A DNA stretch of 64,000 bases from Casuarius casuarius (GCA_003342895.1 PTFA01000159.1:1969233-2033232), one strand, 5' to 3'. Positions 12,735 through 26,573 are shown, counted from the first letter of the stretch. Notes: a model not told the origin generated them from the sequence alone. Numbers and translations: made by a program.

Positions 12735-15700
12735 AGTTTGAGTCAGCACACCGTAATTTTGTGTAAAAGGAATATAAAACTTAGATATTAAATCACACCT
12801 ATAATTCAGTAGGAGAATGCTTTGAAACAGGACAACTCCATACATAGGTTGATAGTGTCCAAATTATTTTACTTGAAGAGCATATCTCATTCTCTTCAAT
12901 GGTACAACTGTGCACACTTATCCAGGGGCAAAAGTTGATTTCAGAGGAGGAACATCTTCATCTGATACTTCAGCTTTTAAAGGCTAATAGATCTCTCCAT
13001 ACAATTAACACTTCTCTGGTGTATAAAACATAGTGATGCAAGTGTAGGGTCAAGTGTTCAGTTTCTTGCAGCTAATCTTATTATCACTCTTGTAGAGCAT
13101 CTAAGCAATGTAAAAAGCAACAAGACCGCATTGCCTGTGGCTGAGTGCTTTACTGCAGATGGACTTCATAGCCCCTGGAATCACTCTGTCAGAAACAAAG
13201 AAATATGAGATTGTCCTAACCTTTTCACTTCTGAAGCTCTGGGGATGGACAGTCTAAAACAAAGCTCTATCTATTTTGGTATGCCTAATTCCTATATAAA
13301 TGGGCCTCTAAGCAAAATTTTTCATGTTTTGGGGCCTGAGTTTGAGCCTTCATTCAAAGCTGTACACAGATCAGAACAAGCATCATATTGGCAGACCATG
13401 TTTACGATTTAAATTTATAATACATATAATGTTCAGATCACCTTTGATTTTGAGATTTTTTTGGAATATTTTTGCTATTGTGTGATCAACTGCCACTTTA
13501 AATATTGTTATTAGCTAAGGCCTACTATCCTCTTATTCTTCTTTTGGTGTTCTTGTTTTGATCCAGCTGCAAGGACACAAACAGAAGAACAAAACATGAA
13601 TAGAAATTTAGTGTCCTCGATTAGAGAACATACAGTACAGAACTTAAACTTGACTTAACAACAGAATAAATATTGGAAGGCAAGTTCCCTTCCATGCCTT
13701 AATAAAGCAAAAATAAATGAAATATACAAAATGTTTGTGAAGTGCATGCAAATTTATGTTCAGAAGGATTATCTACAGAAAAGCATGTGTTTAAATGAAA
13801 GGTATGTTAGATTGCTTCTGCACCACCTCTACTGTAAAGTGTCTTGGTTTTTTTGCTTGGTCAACTTAGAACCATCCTGACTTCAATCACTTGCCACAAA
13901 CTGAGGATCTGACTTGTGTATAAGTCTATGTGAATTCCTCAAAGGAATTCAGGGGGGTTTTGGTGAAGTAAGGTATGAGGAAGGTCATCAGGAAAATAGG
14001 TGGAATCAGCCAAACTTACATAACCAAAATACTTCAGCAGAGGGACCCAAACTCGTCTGTGACCAGAAGGATGGGCAATGTATTTCTTTGGTGCATACTT
14101 GAACTCAGAAAAATGTTACAATGAAAAAGAATGGCCTATTCTGAAAATCAAAAATAATTAGGAAAATTGTACATTTTGTCCTCAAACCTGGGAAGGTACT
14201 ACATTTAAGTACCTGAAACAATAAGCAGCTTGAATGTTTAGGAATTTCAGGACCTCCATTAATGCTATCATGTTATTATTGCAAATAGAAAATCATGATT
14301 TTCTTCTGGATAGGCCTCAAAGTTTTCATTTATGCTTTGCTGATTTGATTCTGATTCTCCAGTTCTGATTGTGAGCTCTGGCTGCCAGTGTCTTACAAAA
14401 ATACTTTGTCTAGTTTGAGGTTTCAGTACAGGGATCTTGTCAACTACTCCAGTGTAATTAGTCCTTTCTAAAAGTCTAACCAAGACAAGGTCGATGCCTT
14501 TTAGTGTGCATTTAAACTGTTTGATTTAAAGCCTTGTAAAGTAGTGTACAGTCAGCTTTAATCAACCCTACTGTATGACAAAATCATACATTTTCCTTAG
14601 TGAAAGCAAAACTTGTAAGTAGACTTCCAAGCTAACACCTCTTCAGTCCATCTTCATTAGCTAGAGTGTTTATCTTGGGGCATGGAAAGAACTGATACAG
14701 CTCGTATTCCTTATGTAATGCACTGCCAAATCCTAGAGAATACAAGACTGCCAATTTTACCAGGAGACAGCTAGGTGAGCAAGTACACTTGACTTTGTCT
14801 TTCCATCCTCAGGTAAAAGCCACAAGATACTCCCATTACCATTAGGATTTCACGGAGGTAGCTTAGATGCCCTTGTCTCAGGAAGGGCAAGCTGTCTCTT
14901 TTGCAGTGAAGACTGAAGCATCACTGTGCTTCTCTGCTGACAGAGGATTATATACATTTCAGCCTTGCCCTTCAGCTCTGGTCTTTCATATCCAAGGGGA
15001 GACAGCTGCGCCCGCTCTCCAACTAAGATGATGCTGCTTCCCTGAAATAGTGTGATAGAGCAGGGCAAAGCTGTTGCTACAATGCTGAGGGGAAAGAGAA
15101 GAAGCTGCGCAAGATTCCTACTTCCCCACCAGACCTACTAAATGGGAAGGCAGAATGGAAGTCATAATCTTGCATCTTCCTCTCCTGCTTGAGTGTCACA
15201 ACCCCAGTGAGCACTGCATGTCTTTTTGCGTGGAGACACCCTTATCTTGAGACTTGCCAGACCATGAGTAAGGAGAGCTATGAGAGTCTGTCTTCCCTTT
15301 GCACACTGACTCTGGGGTTACTGTCCCAGTGTTAGCTTACCCAGTGTCAGCTCCCCTAATTCAGAGGTTGCTCACCTTAAGAGGATTTTTGTGTCTAGCA
15401 TTGCCTACTGATAGCAAGTTCAAACTCATGCCTACAGAGACACAAAGGAAGGATGCATTGGTTGCAACTTAATAACCTGGCATTCACCTTTCCCTGTCCA
15501 TAGGAACAAGACTGAGGTATTTAAATGAATAAAGATGTTTGTATGGACATGTTCTTTTGCTTGAAGAGCATCTGACTCACTCTGAGAACAGGCTTAATTT
15601 AATCTGCAGTAGAGAAGAGTTGCCCACAGACACAAGTTTGTTCCTGTTTCTTCTTCCTGTTTCTCAGCTACTTGACTAAATTTCCTTGCAATGCTAACTG

Positions 15701-17777
15701 TGCTCCATACATGCATGGATGCTTTCTGAAATGTCTACAGCAATTGTTTTTCAGTGCCTCAACCCAACCTGTTCTGATGTTTCCTGAGCTCCTCCTTGTG
15801 CTAACATTTCTGAAAAGTCTTCCAGTCCTGCCAGTGTATTGGTTGATTCAGCCACCACATCTGGTAGGCTTTCTATTTCTAGGGGCACCCTGTTGCTGGA
15901 CCCTTCTGAGAGCCAGAGCTCTGCTGGAGAATTAGCAGTGACAGGTTTTTTCATCTCTTGGCCAGTAGCCTTCTCTCTCTTTACTTATTGAAATTTAGTA
16001 ATGATGATACCTAATGGCATGGTTGGTTTGTAGTCTGAATGTCGTGATATGTACTAGGGCTTTCATACACCCAGGAGCTTGAGAGACAATTTCCACCAAC
16101 GTTGCTGAAATACTGTATTTCACATATTGCTAAAAAACAGTGATGTGTTGTCTTTAGGATTCTTCTACAAAAGCCAGTTAGCACTCATCCAAATCTGATG
16201 CTTCAAAAGTGAGGTTCAATAAAAGATGTGTCTTTCTGCCTGCTTTTGTGACAAAACTGTGGGTCCACTAAGTGAACTGAATTTTGCTATACAAACATAC
16301 ATCATTCTCCTACCTGACCACAGGTATGTGATCCTCAGCCTGCTTTTACCTCATCTGAGTGTTGATTCAGACTTGCAAAAACCTGGACACAGTGACACTA
16401 ACCCTTGTGATGACCTGTTATTTCTTTCATAGAGGAGGTCAAAGATTTCTGTCCAGTAATAGTATACCAAGCCATTATGTTTTAAATAGTTTTGGCCCTT
16501 CTTGCTGAGGGCCCTGTCAAGTGGTACTGGAAGGAGGTGTGCTATTTCAGTTGCTGCTGCCAAGTAAAGCACTGAATAAGTGTCAAAATAATTGCATCCT
16601 AAATATGTTGCCCATTCTTATTTTTTCCTGTAGGGCATAATCTTCTTTATTCCCGAAAGGTTCTCTCACTCCATCAAGATCAACCTGGCCTGCTTTATAT
16701 GTAGACTTTCATTTGTCTAGTTAGATGGTAATGTATTTTTATTTAAAAACCAAATGGGAAAAACTCTGAACATCTAGGTGGAGTGAATACTGCAGAGTTT
16801 GATTCGCACCTCCTCTTCTCTTATGTACTCGCTTGTCCTGTAGAAAGTAGGCATGACTTCTACCATTCTGATCTGAGAGTGTTTGCAGCCACGCATGTGA
16901 ATGACCTCACAAATTACAGGCCACAAAATTGCCACTGTGTTTTATTCCCATAATAAAGCTCCCTTTTCCCCACCAGTTGTGATCAATGCTTAAAATGTAG
17001 CAAATTCACACCTAGTGAATCATTAAATGAAAGCATGACCAATACTATGCTCTGAATCATTTCTTTATTTTTATTATTTTATTGTTTATTCTAATGCAGG
17101 TTAACTGGATTCTGTGGAATTGCTCCTGGTTTATATGAGAATACCTGTCATCTTTATGTCTCAATCAGTCTCCTTGGAAGGGGACTTTTTCTCTGACAGA
17201 CAGATGTTGCATTTCAGCTAATGTTTTTTGGGAAAGTAACTTATAAAAATGATCAAAGAGATGGTTAAATATTAAATAGTTACTTTCATTACCTCAAGGA
17301 CAAACCCAGTGAAGTTTCAGAGAGTCACTGGAGTGAGTTATGCTACATGATACTCAATTTAGTGTTTACCAGTTACTATTCAATCAGATACCCTTTATGA
17401 GAGGTAGCCTGCAAACCTTAAAATGATTGCTTGGTTGAAATGAATGCTAGCATGACATCATGTGATAATTTTCATTGGACTCTTTCACAGAGGATAAGTG
17501 AAATGACCAATTGATGAAATAAGCTAAGAGTAGGGGGTTAGATTTATGCTAAGGAAAATGAGGTACAGGTGGAATGTGATGAATTCTGCAGTTCTTCAGC
17601 ATTGGGAAAAGGAATCAGAAAATAGTCTAATTTGAGAGGATGTGTAGAATATTTGCGCAAAGTGACCTTGCAATCCATCAGTCATTAATTTGATAGCGAA
17701 GAACATGAACGCCACCCTGTGGTTGCTGATAGAATTAGGCTAATGTAGCGTGCTCCCTAATTAAAAAGTAATTAATT

Positions 17778-17793
17778 CCCCCCCCTCCCCCAC
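17778..17793 (+). repeat. C-rich tract
   Basis: C runs with a single T (CCCCCCCCTCCCCCAC), followed by CGCGC; sits between AT-rich flanks. Confidence 0.88.
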
Positions 17794-18267
17794 CGCGCTA
17801 TATGTAACAAAGATTTTTTGCATGCACATTTGGGACACAGATGGGAGCTTTGAGAGGATGGAACAATATTTGCTACTCTCTTAGGAATGGACCAGGTAGG
17901 TTTGAGAGCTGAGGCTCTAGCGTGCTCAGAGAGAAAGGATTTATTCTGGAGATGTTTGGCTTCCAGAAATGAAAGCCTTACCTGAGTGTGTGGGAGCTCT
18001 ATATTTTACAGGTTCCTGAGTTGCCTAAATTGGACTTGATTTTCACAGGATGACAAAAGATACATCCCAAATAGAAAAGCCTTCTAGAAAAAGTTTATTT
18101 TTCTGCAGTTCTATGCTAGAAATTGCCCAAATGCATTTCTTGCAGATTTTTTCCTGGGAAATTTCCTGGTATAAATGCCTGGAGGGACTACTCACAATAT
18201 TAGTTGTAGTTTAATAAGAAATATCCTTATGCTTCATTCTCAGTTTGCTGAGAAAGCCCTGCCTACA

Positions 18268-18295
18268 GGTACAGTACAGGTAAGGTACAGTACAG
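18268..18295 (+). repeat. Tandem copies of GGTACAGTACAG, 16-base period
   Basis: GGTACAGTACAG occurs at 18268-18279 and 18284-18295, separated by GTAA. Confidence 0.9.
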
Positions 18296-21200
18296 CCAAA
18301 TGTAAAAGAAACCTTTCACAAAACAATACTGGTGTATCCCTCTGCACAGGTAGCTGAGCTCCACATGCAACTATTTGGCTGTCTGGGATTGAGAATAGCA
18401 ATTGGGATAGTCTGCAGGTCCGGTGGTCCTAATAAGCAGGAAATTTCTTTAGTGTGGACTGCAGCTTCCATGAGGAAGAAGGTTTTACAGAGCCACATAG
18501 CAAGATGTGGTCCATACCACTTGGTTGGTTTTGTCTCTTTGTGTTGGACGATAAATCTCTCCTGGAAGAAAGGAGCTGAAGTTTTTCTCTTCTCAGAAGA
18601 CCTCTGAAGTGCCATACCATTTCTAAGGTATTCAGAGAGGAAATCCAAGAGTGACCAACTGAAATCAAACTTTTCTTACCAGTAATATAATTTAATTTAC
18701 AACGTAAAGCCCCTCGGAAGTTAAGTGAATGCATTTAACCCAAAGCACACTTAACCTTCAGAACAAATTAACCAGTATGGACTGCACACCTTATGGTGGA
18801 AGCTTATGCTAACATTTTTCTTGTACCAAATGCTCTTCCATCACACTGAGATTCTGTAAAGGACAGGAATAAATATAACCAGTCACCTCAAAATCAAGAT
18901 TGGAGGTGAAGAAATATAACTGCAACGCAGTGTTACCATAGTAACAAAAGCCCTAAAGTGATCTAATCTACTGTTAAATTTCAGCTCAGAGATGAACAAA
19001 ATCAACATAACAGAATAAATGTTACATTAAAAAGGGAACTAGGATATTTTGAGAGTGTTATTATGTTTGTGTCCCAAAATATAGCAAGAAGACAATATCT
19101 GAAAAGAGAGGTAATTTTTAGGCAAGTTGCACATTTATCATATTTGTTTCTAATTTGGACTCTAATTATTATCCTGTGAGGTTAGCTGCCGAGTGGCTTT
19201 TTAACATAAATCTGAGTTTACTCAGACAGATGTATTTATTTTCAGAATATCCTCCTACTGTCATTCTAATTGTGCAGATGGAGAACGGTGGCCCATACAT
19301 TATATCCTAGATTTTTAAATGCATTAAAGCCTTGCACCATTCACTGTTGCAGGATCTAAATGTTTTAGGATGTTGAATCCCTTCTAAAAATTGAGTTAGA
19401 CAATGAGGAGCCTTTAAAGGGGCTTACATTGCTAAGTAGAGGTGTTTAAAACTTATTTTTCTTTTCATGGTAAATGTTGATATGTCAGTAAGTATTTTCA
19501 TTCTAGTTTTAAAACATAAGCGAGTTTTTAAAACTTCCCATTAAATTCATTGCAAAAGAAGTTGGTTTTTTGAAAAATTAGTTGAAATCCTAAAATGTGG
19601 AGGTTTCTTGCATTGTTTCATGGCATAACACTCTCTTAATACCAACCGTTACCAGAGCTGGCAGAAAACATCAATTTTCATTCAAGTTTTATTTTAATAT
19701 CATTAAAATCATAGGAGCTTCAGCTATCATTAAAGATTAGCTGTGCTTTTGTTATGGGGTTTTGGGGCTGTGTTTTTTTCTTAAACATTCAGCATTCTCT
19801 GCCTGCGTTGTAAGAAAAGTTTGAAATTTTAAATAGCTGTTGTTTAAACATTTCTAAAGTAGCTATGATGAGGTCTTCATATTAGTAGTCTGAGTTCACT
19901 ATAATTTTGACACATGCCTAATAATGTAAAGTAAAAAAGAAATATCTAAGCTTAATGAAGTTTCAAATAATTTCCAAATAAATCGAAGAGACATTTTAAA
20001 ATGTTCAACATAAACAAAAACATTTCAGTGGCAGTTGCGGGAGGGAGCTCTGAATCTAAGCATCATGCATGTATGTCACAATAAGATATTTTTTCATGAT
20101 CAGAGACACCCCAGAATTTGTGTGGTTCATGTTGAAGAATAAATTAATTTTGTGTGTGTCTTAGAAGCAGGTACTCGGCTGTATTTCACCATCAATAAAC
20201 AGGTAAAAATTAGGACTTGCAGAACATGTCTTTTGGTTCATTTTAATAGCTTGTAAGTAGCATGCTTTAGAGTTAAATTTTCCTTTTCCAATGGGAAGAG
20301 ATGTGCTCTTAGAAAATGACATCTAATTTGCATGCAATTTACACATTGCATTTTTGCAGGAATACATTTGACTTTTTGTACTTTTCTCTGGTAGTTACAT
20401 TTAATTTTCTCAGCACAGAATAGAAATGTTAAGTTCAGTTTTTAAGAGATATATCCTACATTCTTTGCAGATGTAGACTTAAAAGTGCTGTTTGCAAGGA
20501 AAAGAGGCACCTTTTTCTCTCTTACACTCTGTGTAATATCAAATTATTTTTTCTGGTATCAAATCATGTATGGCTTTCTTCCTCCTTTATACCATGCTGA
20601 TCACTGTGGTGTCTTACATAAAGTTCTTGCTTCATTATTGGAAGGTAGGGAAAGCAGAGCTATTTCTGAGGCAATAATCCTCGCTTTTATGGTTTATTCT
20701 CTTTCACATTCATTGCTCGAATGTGAAATTCTCATGATATTTTGCAGGCAATAAAAGCCTGTGGAAGAGTGTTCCTTTTTGCCAATGTATTCGTATTAAG
20801 CCAGGCATAGCCACTTACAAACTTGGTGCAGTCATGTCACCAAATTCAGGTAAATGAGGAAAAAAAAGCAATTTCCATGAAGTATGGAGCTGAAGTTTCC
20901 TTCAGCTGTTGTACAGGTATTCTTTGCTTTTTCAGCTCTTTTTGTTTTCATTCTGTTTGAAACTTCACTGAACTTGTATGGATAAAGTTCTCTGGGGAGA
21001 AAAAAATACGATCATTCTCTTCAAACTAGGCAGTAGAAAAAATATTATAAAGTGCAGTGCAGTTTCCAAAGGAACTGAGGTGACTAAAGAGTCTTTGGCC
21101 CCCTGTACATTAGGATGTATTACATTGTAGTGGACACTCTTACCTTTTTTAAAATAGGACTGTTTGGGGGTTCCGTTGGATCTATGTGGTTTTCTCACAT

Positions 21201-21754
21201 TAACATACTCACAGAGTGCAAGATGTATATATATTTATACCAAGGAACAAAGTCAACTTTATGATTCCATTTTCAGGCACATCTCTTCTCAATGTGATAA
21301 GATCCTTGCTGTGTATGGAAGGCAGCAAAGGATGCTAATGAATATTTATTCTGTTTCTTTTCATACTTTCCTTTAAATATATATCTTATTGGTAGCTTCC
21401 GGTAAGTAAAACAACATGCAGAGATTCTTGTAGGTGAATGCCACTTGGGCATGTTTTTTGTTAAACCTGGATTACTATTTAAGTTATATTGAGAGATTCC
21501 AGCCAGGGTTTCAGTTCCTATATATTTGGCATTGTACAATAATATTACAAGTGGACTACACAGCTTATAATTTTGTCTTTGATAATTGGGAAAGAGAAGA
21601 TCTAAATGAGAGCAAAATGATTTAAGCTTAATACAGATGAAGCAGGTGGTTTACAATGCAGTGCTAGAATGGGGATGTGAGAAATGTATCCCGACTTCTG
21701 GCTAGTAAGAATAAGATGGTACTATATCTGATCCCAAGTCTTTCATTGAGCTCT

Positions 21755-21794
21755 CTGCAATTTTGAGTAGATTTCTGCAATTCTGAGTGGCTGC
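21755..21794 (+). repeat. 20-base tandem duplication
   Basis: CTGCAATTTTGAGTAGATTT is followed by CTGCAATTCTGAGTGGCTGC; the two are clearly related copies. Confidence 0.8.
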
Positions 21795-22040
21795 TTAAAA
21801 ACTCCATTAGTAGTGGATCTTTTTCCCTCATGACTGTATTCAGCTGTCCAGAGTATATTCAGCCAAACTGAGACTTAGCACAGAAAGGTGCAACTTCTGA
21901 GAGGTACCATGTCTGAATAAAACAGGAAAGCAATTACAGTATGGAGGAAAGTGGCAAAGAAGTGTAGTGTTATCTTGTATAGATCCAATGTACAAAATAA
22001 ACTAAATGGATGAGAAGAGGCAAAACCAAGCAAAGTCACT

Positions 22041-22056
22041 AAAAAAAAAAAAAAAA
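22041..22056 (+). repeat. A16 homopolymer
   Basis: Sixteen A residues, about 95 bases left of the antisense CR1 at 22150. No recognised retroposed copy precedes it. Confidence 0.95.
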
Positions 22057-22149
22057 TCCAGAAATAAGGGCCTGATTACTCTTTTAATAAGTCCATATGT
22101 GTTCTCTTAGTGTCTGTCATTGTCAAGCATTACCACTTTGCAGACGGAG

Positions 22150-24260
22150 AACATAAGAATATCTATTACTGATTGTAACCAATGGCCCATCAACCCTGTA
22201 TCTCGTTTCCTATACTGGCCAGGAGCAGGTATTTACAAAAAGAATGCAAGAACAGAGTAAGCACATGGTTACACATCTCCCAGAGCTTTCCCAACTTCTG
22301 ACAATCTGTGGCTATTGACATATTGTGTAAGTTTGCTGCTGCAGTCGCATTTTTTTCTGGCTTTTGTAGGTCTTTTCTTCCATTAACTTATCTACTGTCT
22401 TTTTTAAACCTGCTTATACAGCTGGCTTCCGCAATATCCTTGGCGAAGAGTTTCCACATTTTAGTTTCAGATTGTGGTTAAAAAATAAATCCACTTTCTT
22501 TTCCTCATTTTAAAACTGTTGTCTGATAATACAGAAACTAAGAAGCATCAGATCAAACTAGGGCATAATGAATAACTGTTCTCTGAACTCCTTTCCCATG
22601 GTACTTCTTATTTTTGTATGCCACCATCTTATCCTTCCTTGGTCATTGTTTTCCAAGTTTAAAAAGTTTTAGTCTGTATAATCTGTCTTTGTATGGATGC
22701 TATATCATTATCTTTGATCATTTGTTTGCCCTTATCTATTTTTTTTCTTTTTCTGCTCTATCCTCTTTGAGGTGGGGTGCGTAGAAATGCATGCTGTATA
22801 CAAGCTGTTGGTACACCATGGGTTTATAAAGTGGTTTAATGATGTTTTTGCTTTTGTTTTTCATCCTTCCTTAATGATTCCTAGTGTTTTATTTTCCTTG
22901 CTCATTGCCCCTGAGCCATGAGCTGACATTTTCAAAGAACTGTTCATAATGACTCCAAAATCTCTCCTGAATAGAGGTAGAGTACATTAATGCATATATT
23001 TTGAGCAGTGTTTCCCCATATGCTTTACTTTAAATTTCATCTGATATTGATTGATTGTCTCATCAGTCAGTATTGTGAGATCACTCTAGTTGTCACAGTC
23101 AGCTTTCATTTTTAGTACCCTGAAAAATTTTGAATCGTCAGGAAACTTTGTCACCTTACTATTCATTCCATTTGCAGCTTTAAGTATGTTGAAGAGGAGT
23201 CATATGGGCCTACATTCTAACTTCCCTTTATTATGAAAAATGGCTATTTACTCTTATGCTTTACATTCAATCTAATAGGTAATTTATCCTGTAAAGGACC
23301 TTCCTTCTTGTTCCGTAACAGTTTAATTTTTTTAAGAGCATTTGGTGAGAAGCCCTGTCAAAACTTTATTGGAAATCCAATAAGGATCCAAATCAATTGA
23401 AATAGTCATATCCCCACTTACCTCTTTCAGAGAACCTGAATACTGTCATGAGACATGACCCTGTATCTTGGCTTTTCCATGCTGTATTTGTGTGTCTTCT
23501 TTATTTAATATAGTTTTTACCGATTCACCCAGCTTTCCATTAATTCCTTAAAAAGCACCAAAAAAAAGATCAGCAACCCATGTCTTTATTGAAGCCTGTT
23601 TAAGTGGCAAGTATTTCCATGCAGGATTTCTTTTAGAACTATTACTGGAATATTACTATCTATTCTTTTCTTGTTGTAAATCTTATTTGCTTACATTTCA
23701 GTGAGAGACAGTTACTCTGAATTTTTTCCTGTAAAGAAATGGTCTAGTGTGCCACCTCCCTTAATTATTTCATAACAAACCCTGAAATAATTCATTTAAG
23801 TTCTCTGCTAAGAAACCTTTTGACCATTTATCTAGAAACTCTTTGGCAGACACGTGACTACCTATATGCTGTTTTGAAAAAAAGATCTTTGCTTTTCACA
23901 ATTTGATCCTTAATTTGGATCTGACCTTATTTTGATTTTTACATTCAACTTCCTAACATGTCCTTTCCTAATTTTCTTATCTTCCGGTTCTGGGAGGGTG
24001 TCATTCTGTTTACTGTATTCTTCCATTGATCCCAGTGTTAAGCCATGAAAAATTTAATGCTTTTGTTCTGAACCTTTAATATAATATCTTTAAGCAAGTT
24101 TGATTCCATCTGAAAAATTTTGGCAGCTTTGCTGTTCCTTTTAATTTTGTTCTAGTAGACATCTTCTATTTAAAGGTATGATGACACTATTCCCATAATG
24201 CAGCTTCTCACTGTGAGAGACCACATTCAAAAGCAATGTGTTATTGTGCTATTTCATTAT
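22150..24260 (-). mobile_element. Old CR1-type LINE fragment, antisense
   Basis: Read on the + strand this is the reverse complement of an amniote (turtle/crocodile-like) CR1. It starts with the 3'-end block ACATAAGAAT...CCAATGGCCCATC near 22151. Next come the blocks giving, in antisense, AACTTATCTACTG, GAGTTTCCACATTTTAG, CACCATGGGTTTATA, AATGATTCCTAGTG and TGACTCCAAAATCTCTC (22371-22965). Then come the reverse-transcriptase blocks, including AAGAGCATTTGGTGAGAAG (around 23334), and finally ATGACACTATTCCCA near 24179. It thus covers the 3' end and about half of ORF2. It is strongly diverged, with no long open frame, so it is an ancient dead copy. Boundaries are good to about 30 bases on the left and less certain on the right. 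Confidence 0.85.
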
Positions 24261-24434
24261 AGAGAACTTCAAATTTAGAAAGTCTTTTCCATTTAAAACC
24301 TACATTTTAAAATTATTATAATATGACTAGAATAGTTAACTTTTTACATGGAGAAAACAAAGTGATTGGTAAGATGATAAAAATAAAGCAAGTTTGCAAA
24401 TAACCTTTCCTCTCCATGCTTTCTGGCTTTCAGC

Positions 24435-26573
24435 TACTCAGTGTCTCCCTGAGTTGCAGCAAACTCTTGTGTAGTCCCCTATATAGATGTAGAGAGACTG
24501 CCAAGGCTTGTCCAGCCCTCCTGTTATTACCTTCTGCTGCTCTTCCACATGTGCACCAATGATACTGACAGGGGAGACCTGGAGCATAGCAAGCATGACT
24601 GTGTGGCTCTGGGAGCCTAGGTGTCTTTATCCTCAATCCTGCTGTGAGGAGGAAGAGCTTAAAGAGGAAGGTACAGGTCAACAACTGGTTGCGCAGTTGG
24701 TGTCAATGACAGGGATTTGGCTTTTATGAACATGGGGCCCTCTTTGGTGATGGAGGACTGCAAGGAAGAGAAGGGATCCATGACTAAGTGGGGCAAAAGC
24801 ATCTTTGCCAAAAGGCAGGCCAACCTGGCAAGGAGACCTTTAAACTGGGAACAACAGAGGAGGAAGGTGATGACCCACAATCAAGTGAAGAAGTGGTGGA
24901 CTAGGTTGGCAAGCAAAGGGTTCAGGGTGATGTGGACAGGACAGATCTCAAAAACAACAAAACAAGGTGGAAGGAGACCCACCCCAAGTGCATGCACGCA
25001 AGTGAGGAAGTGCCTATAGGACAGCATGATGGAGAACACTCTCATACTTTTTCTGGGAAATCTATATGAGTGAGTACCCATCTAAAGTGCTTATATGCTA
25101 ATGCACAAAGTATGGGGAACAAACAAGAAGAATCAGAGGTCTGTGTGCAGCTGCAGTGCTACAATTTCATCAGGATCACAGGGGCGTGGTGGGATAGCTC
25201 ATGCAAGTGTAGTGCTGCAGTGGATGGAAATAGGCTCTTTAGGAAGGACAGGCCAGGATGGTGAGGAAGGAGGGCCCTTTATGTGAGAGAGCAGTGCGAC
25301 TGCATGGAGCTCTGCCTGAGATGGATGAGGAGCCAGCTGAGAGTGTTTGGGTCAGGATTAGAGGGCAGACCAATATGGGTGGCATTGTGGGTGGGTGTCT
25401 ACTACAGACTGCCTGATCAGGAAGAAGGTGTAAATGAGAATTTCTTCAAACAACTGGAGGAAGTCTCATGTTTGCAGGCCCTGATCCTTATCGGGGGCTT
25501 GAACATCTGCAACATCTGAGGGGAGGTGTTGGGGCAGCACAGCAGGGCACAAGCAATCTAAGAGGTTTCTGGAGTGTGTTAAAGGTAACTTCCTGACACA
25601 GATAGTTGAAGAGCTGCCAAGGGGAGATGCTCTGCTGGGCCTAGTACTTCCAGACAAGGAAGAAGTGGTCAGGGATATGAAGGTTAGGGGGAGTGTGGCT
25701 GCAGTGACCATGAGATGGTGGAGGAATCCTAGGCCCTTAGAGACCAGTGGGAAAGTCTGGACCAAGGAAGACTTACCCTGGGGGAAGAAAATCAAATTAG
25801 GGAGCTTTTAAACAAACTGGAATTACACAAGTCCATGGGACCTGGTGGGATGAACACACAGGTGCTGAAGGAGATGGCCAATGTCATTACAAGGCCACTC
25901 AATTATCTGTGAAAGGTTATGGAGATCCAGGGAGGTTCCTGAGGACTGGATCTTTAAGACAGTTTAGGATCACCAAATGCTTGTGCTGCTATTCAGAGGG
26001 ACCTCAACAGGCTGGAGAAATGGGCAAAGTCCTGCATGTGGGAAGGAACAACCCCCAGCACCAGTAGAGCCTTGGGGCTGACCAGCTGGAAAGTAGCTTT
26101 GCAGGAAAAAAACTGGAAGTCCTGGTGGACACCAAGCTGACCATGAGCCAGCAATGCAACCTTGCAGCACTGAAGGCCAACAGTATCCTGGGCTGCATTA
26201 GGAAGAGCGTCACCAGCAGGTTGAGAGAGGTGATGCTTCCCCTCTACTTAGCACTGGTTAGACAATATGTGGAGCTCTGGGTCCAGTTCTGGGCATTCTG
26301 GGCTCCCCAGTATTGGAAGGACATGAACATACAAATTGAAATACAGGAAATCCCATTTAAACATAGGAAAAAACTTGTTTACTGTGAGGGTGGCTGAATG
26401 CTGGGACATTGCTCAGGGAAGTTATGGAGTCTCCATCCTCAGAGAAATTGAAAATCCCGCTGGACACAGCCCTGAGCAACCTGCTCAAATTGACCCTGCT
26501 CTGAGTGGGAGGTTAGACTAGACAATCTCCAGAGATCCCTTCCAACCTCAACTGTTCTGTGTTTCTGTGACTC
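24435..26573 (+). mobile_element. Avian-type CR1 LINE, sense, internally deleted
   Basis: CR1 is a non-LTR retrotransposon that copies by target-primed reverse transcription. In order it shows: the end of the ORF1 esterase (about 24533-24622, reading HMCTNDTDRGDLE, where the usual GTND is CTND); the linker reading TKWGKSIFAKRQANLARRP (about 24785); the ORF2 endonuclease (25070-25519, LYANAQSMGNKQEE, VGVYYRLPDQEE); an RT start block (about 25793-25912, HKSMGPGGM); then a gap that removes the central RT. The RT C-terminus follows (about 26020-26320, VLHVGRNNP, ILGCIRKSV), then the 3' UTR ending in CTCCAGAGATCCCTTCCAAC plus the terminal TTCTGTGTTTCTGTG repeat. Several frameshifts and stops make it non-functional. 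Full-length CR1 is about 4.5 kb; this copy is 2.1 kb. Confidence 0.93.
25070..25519 (+). pseudogene. CR1 ORF2 endonuclease domain, decayed
   Basis: This part of the sense CR1 encodes an APE-type endonuclease that nicks the target DNA. The first frame (25070-25264) reads LKCLYANAQSMGNKQEE and then ITGAWWDSS. Normal CR1 reads ITETWWDSS, so the catalytic Glu is lost. After a stop and frameshift the second frame (25283-25519) reads VGVYYRLPDQEEG and ends ALILIGGLNICNI; the usual GDFN motif is GGLN, so a catalytic Asp is also lost. The enzyme would be inactive even without the frameshift. The alignment is from memory of the family. Confidence 0.85.

Larger units (their letters stand above)
3905..22149. 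other. Intergenic, mostly unique sequence
   Basis: No gene, RNA gene or clear transposon is visible. It holds small simple repeats, tandem duplications and one N (7825). The frame 7725-8168 spans the N and resembles nothing known. The AT-rich stretch 19130-20470 is free of recognised repeats and could hold conserved regulatory elements; that cannot be shown from one genome. Confidence 0.65.

Noticed and set aside
17711..17726. CTCF-like GCCACCCTGTGGTTGC
   Set aside because: Needs several mismatches or a gap against the CTCF core.
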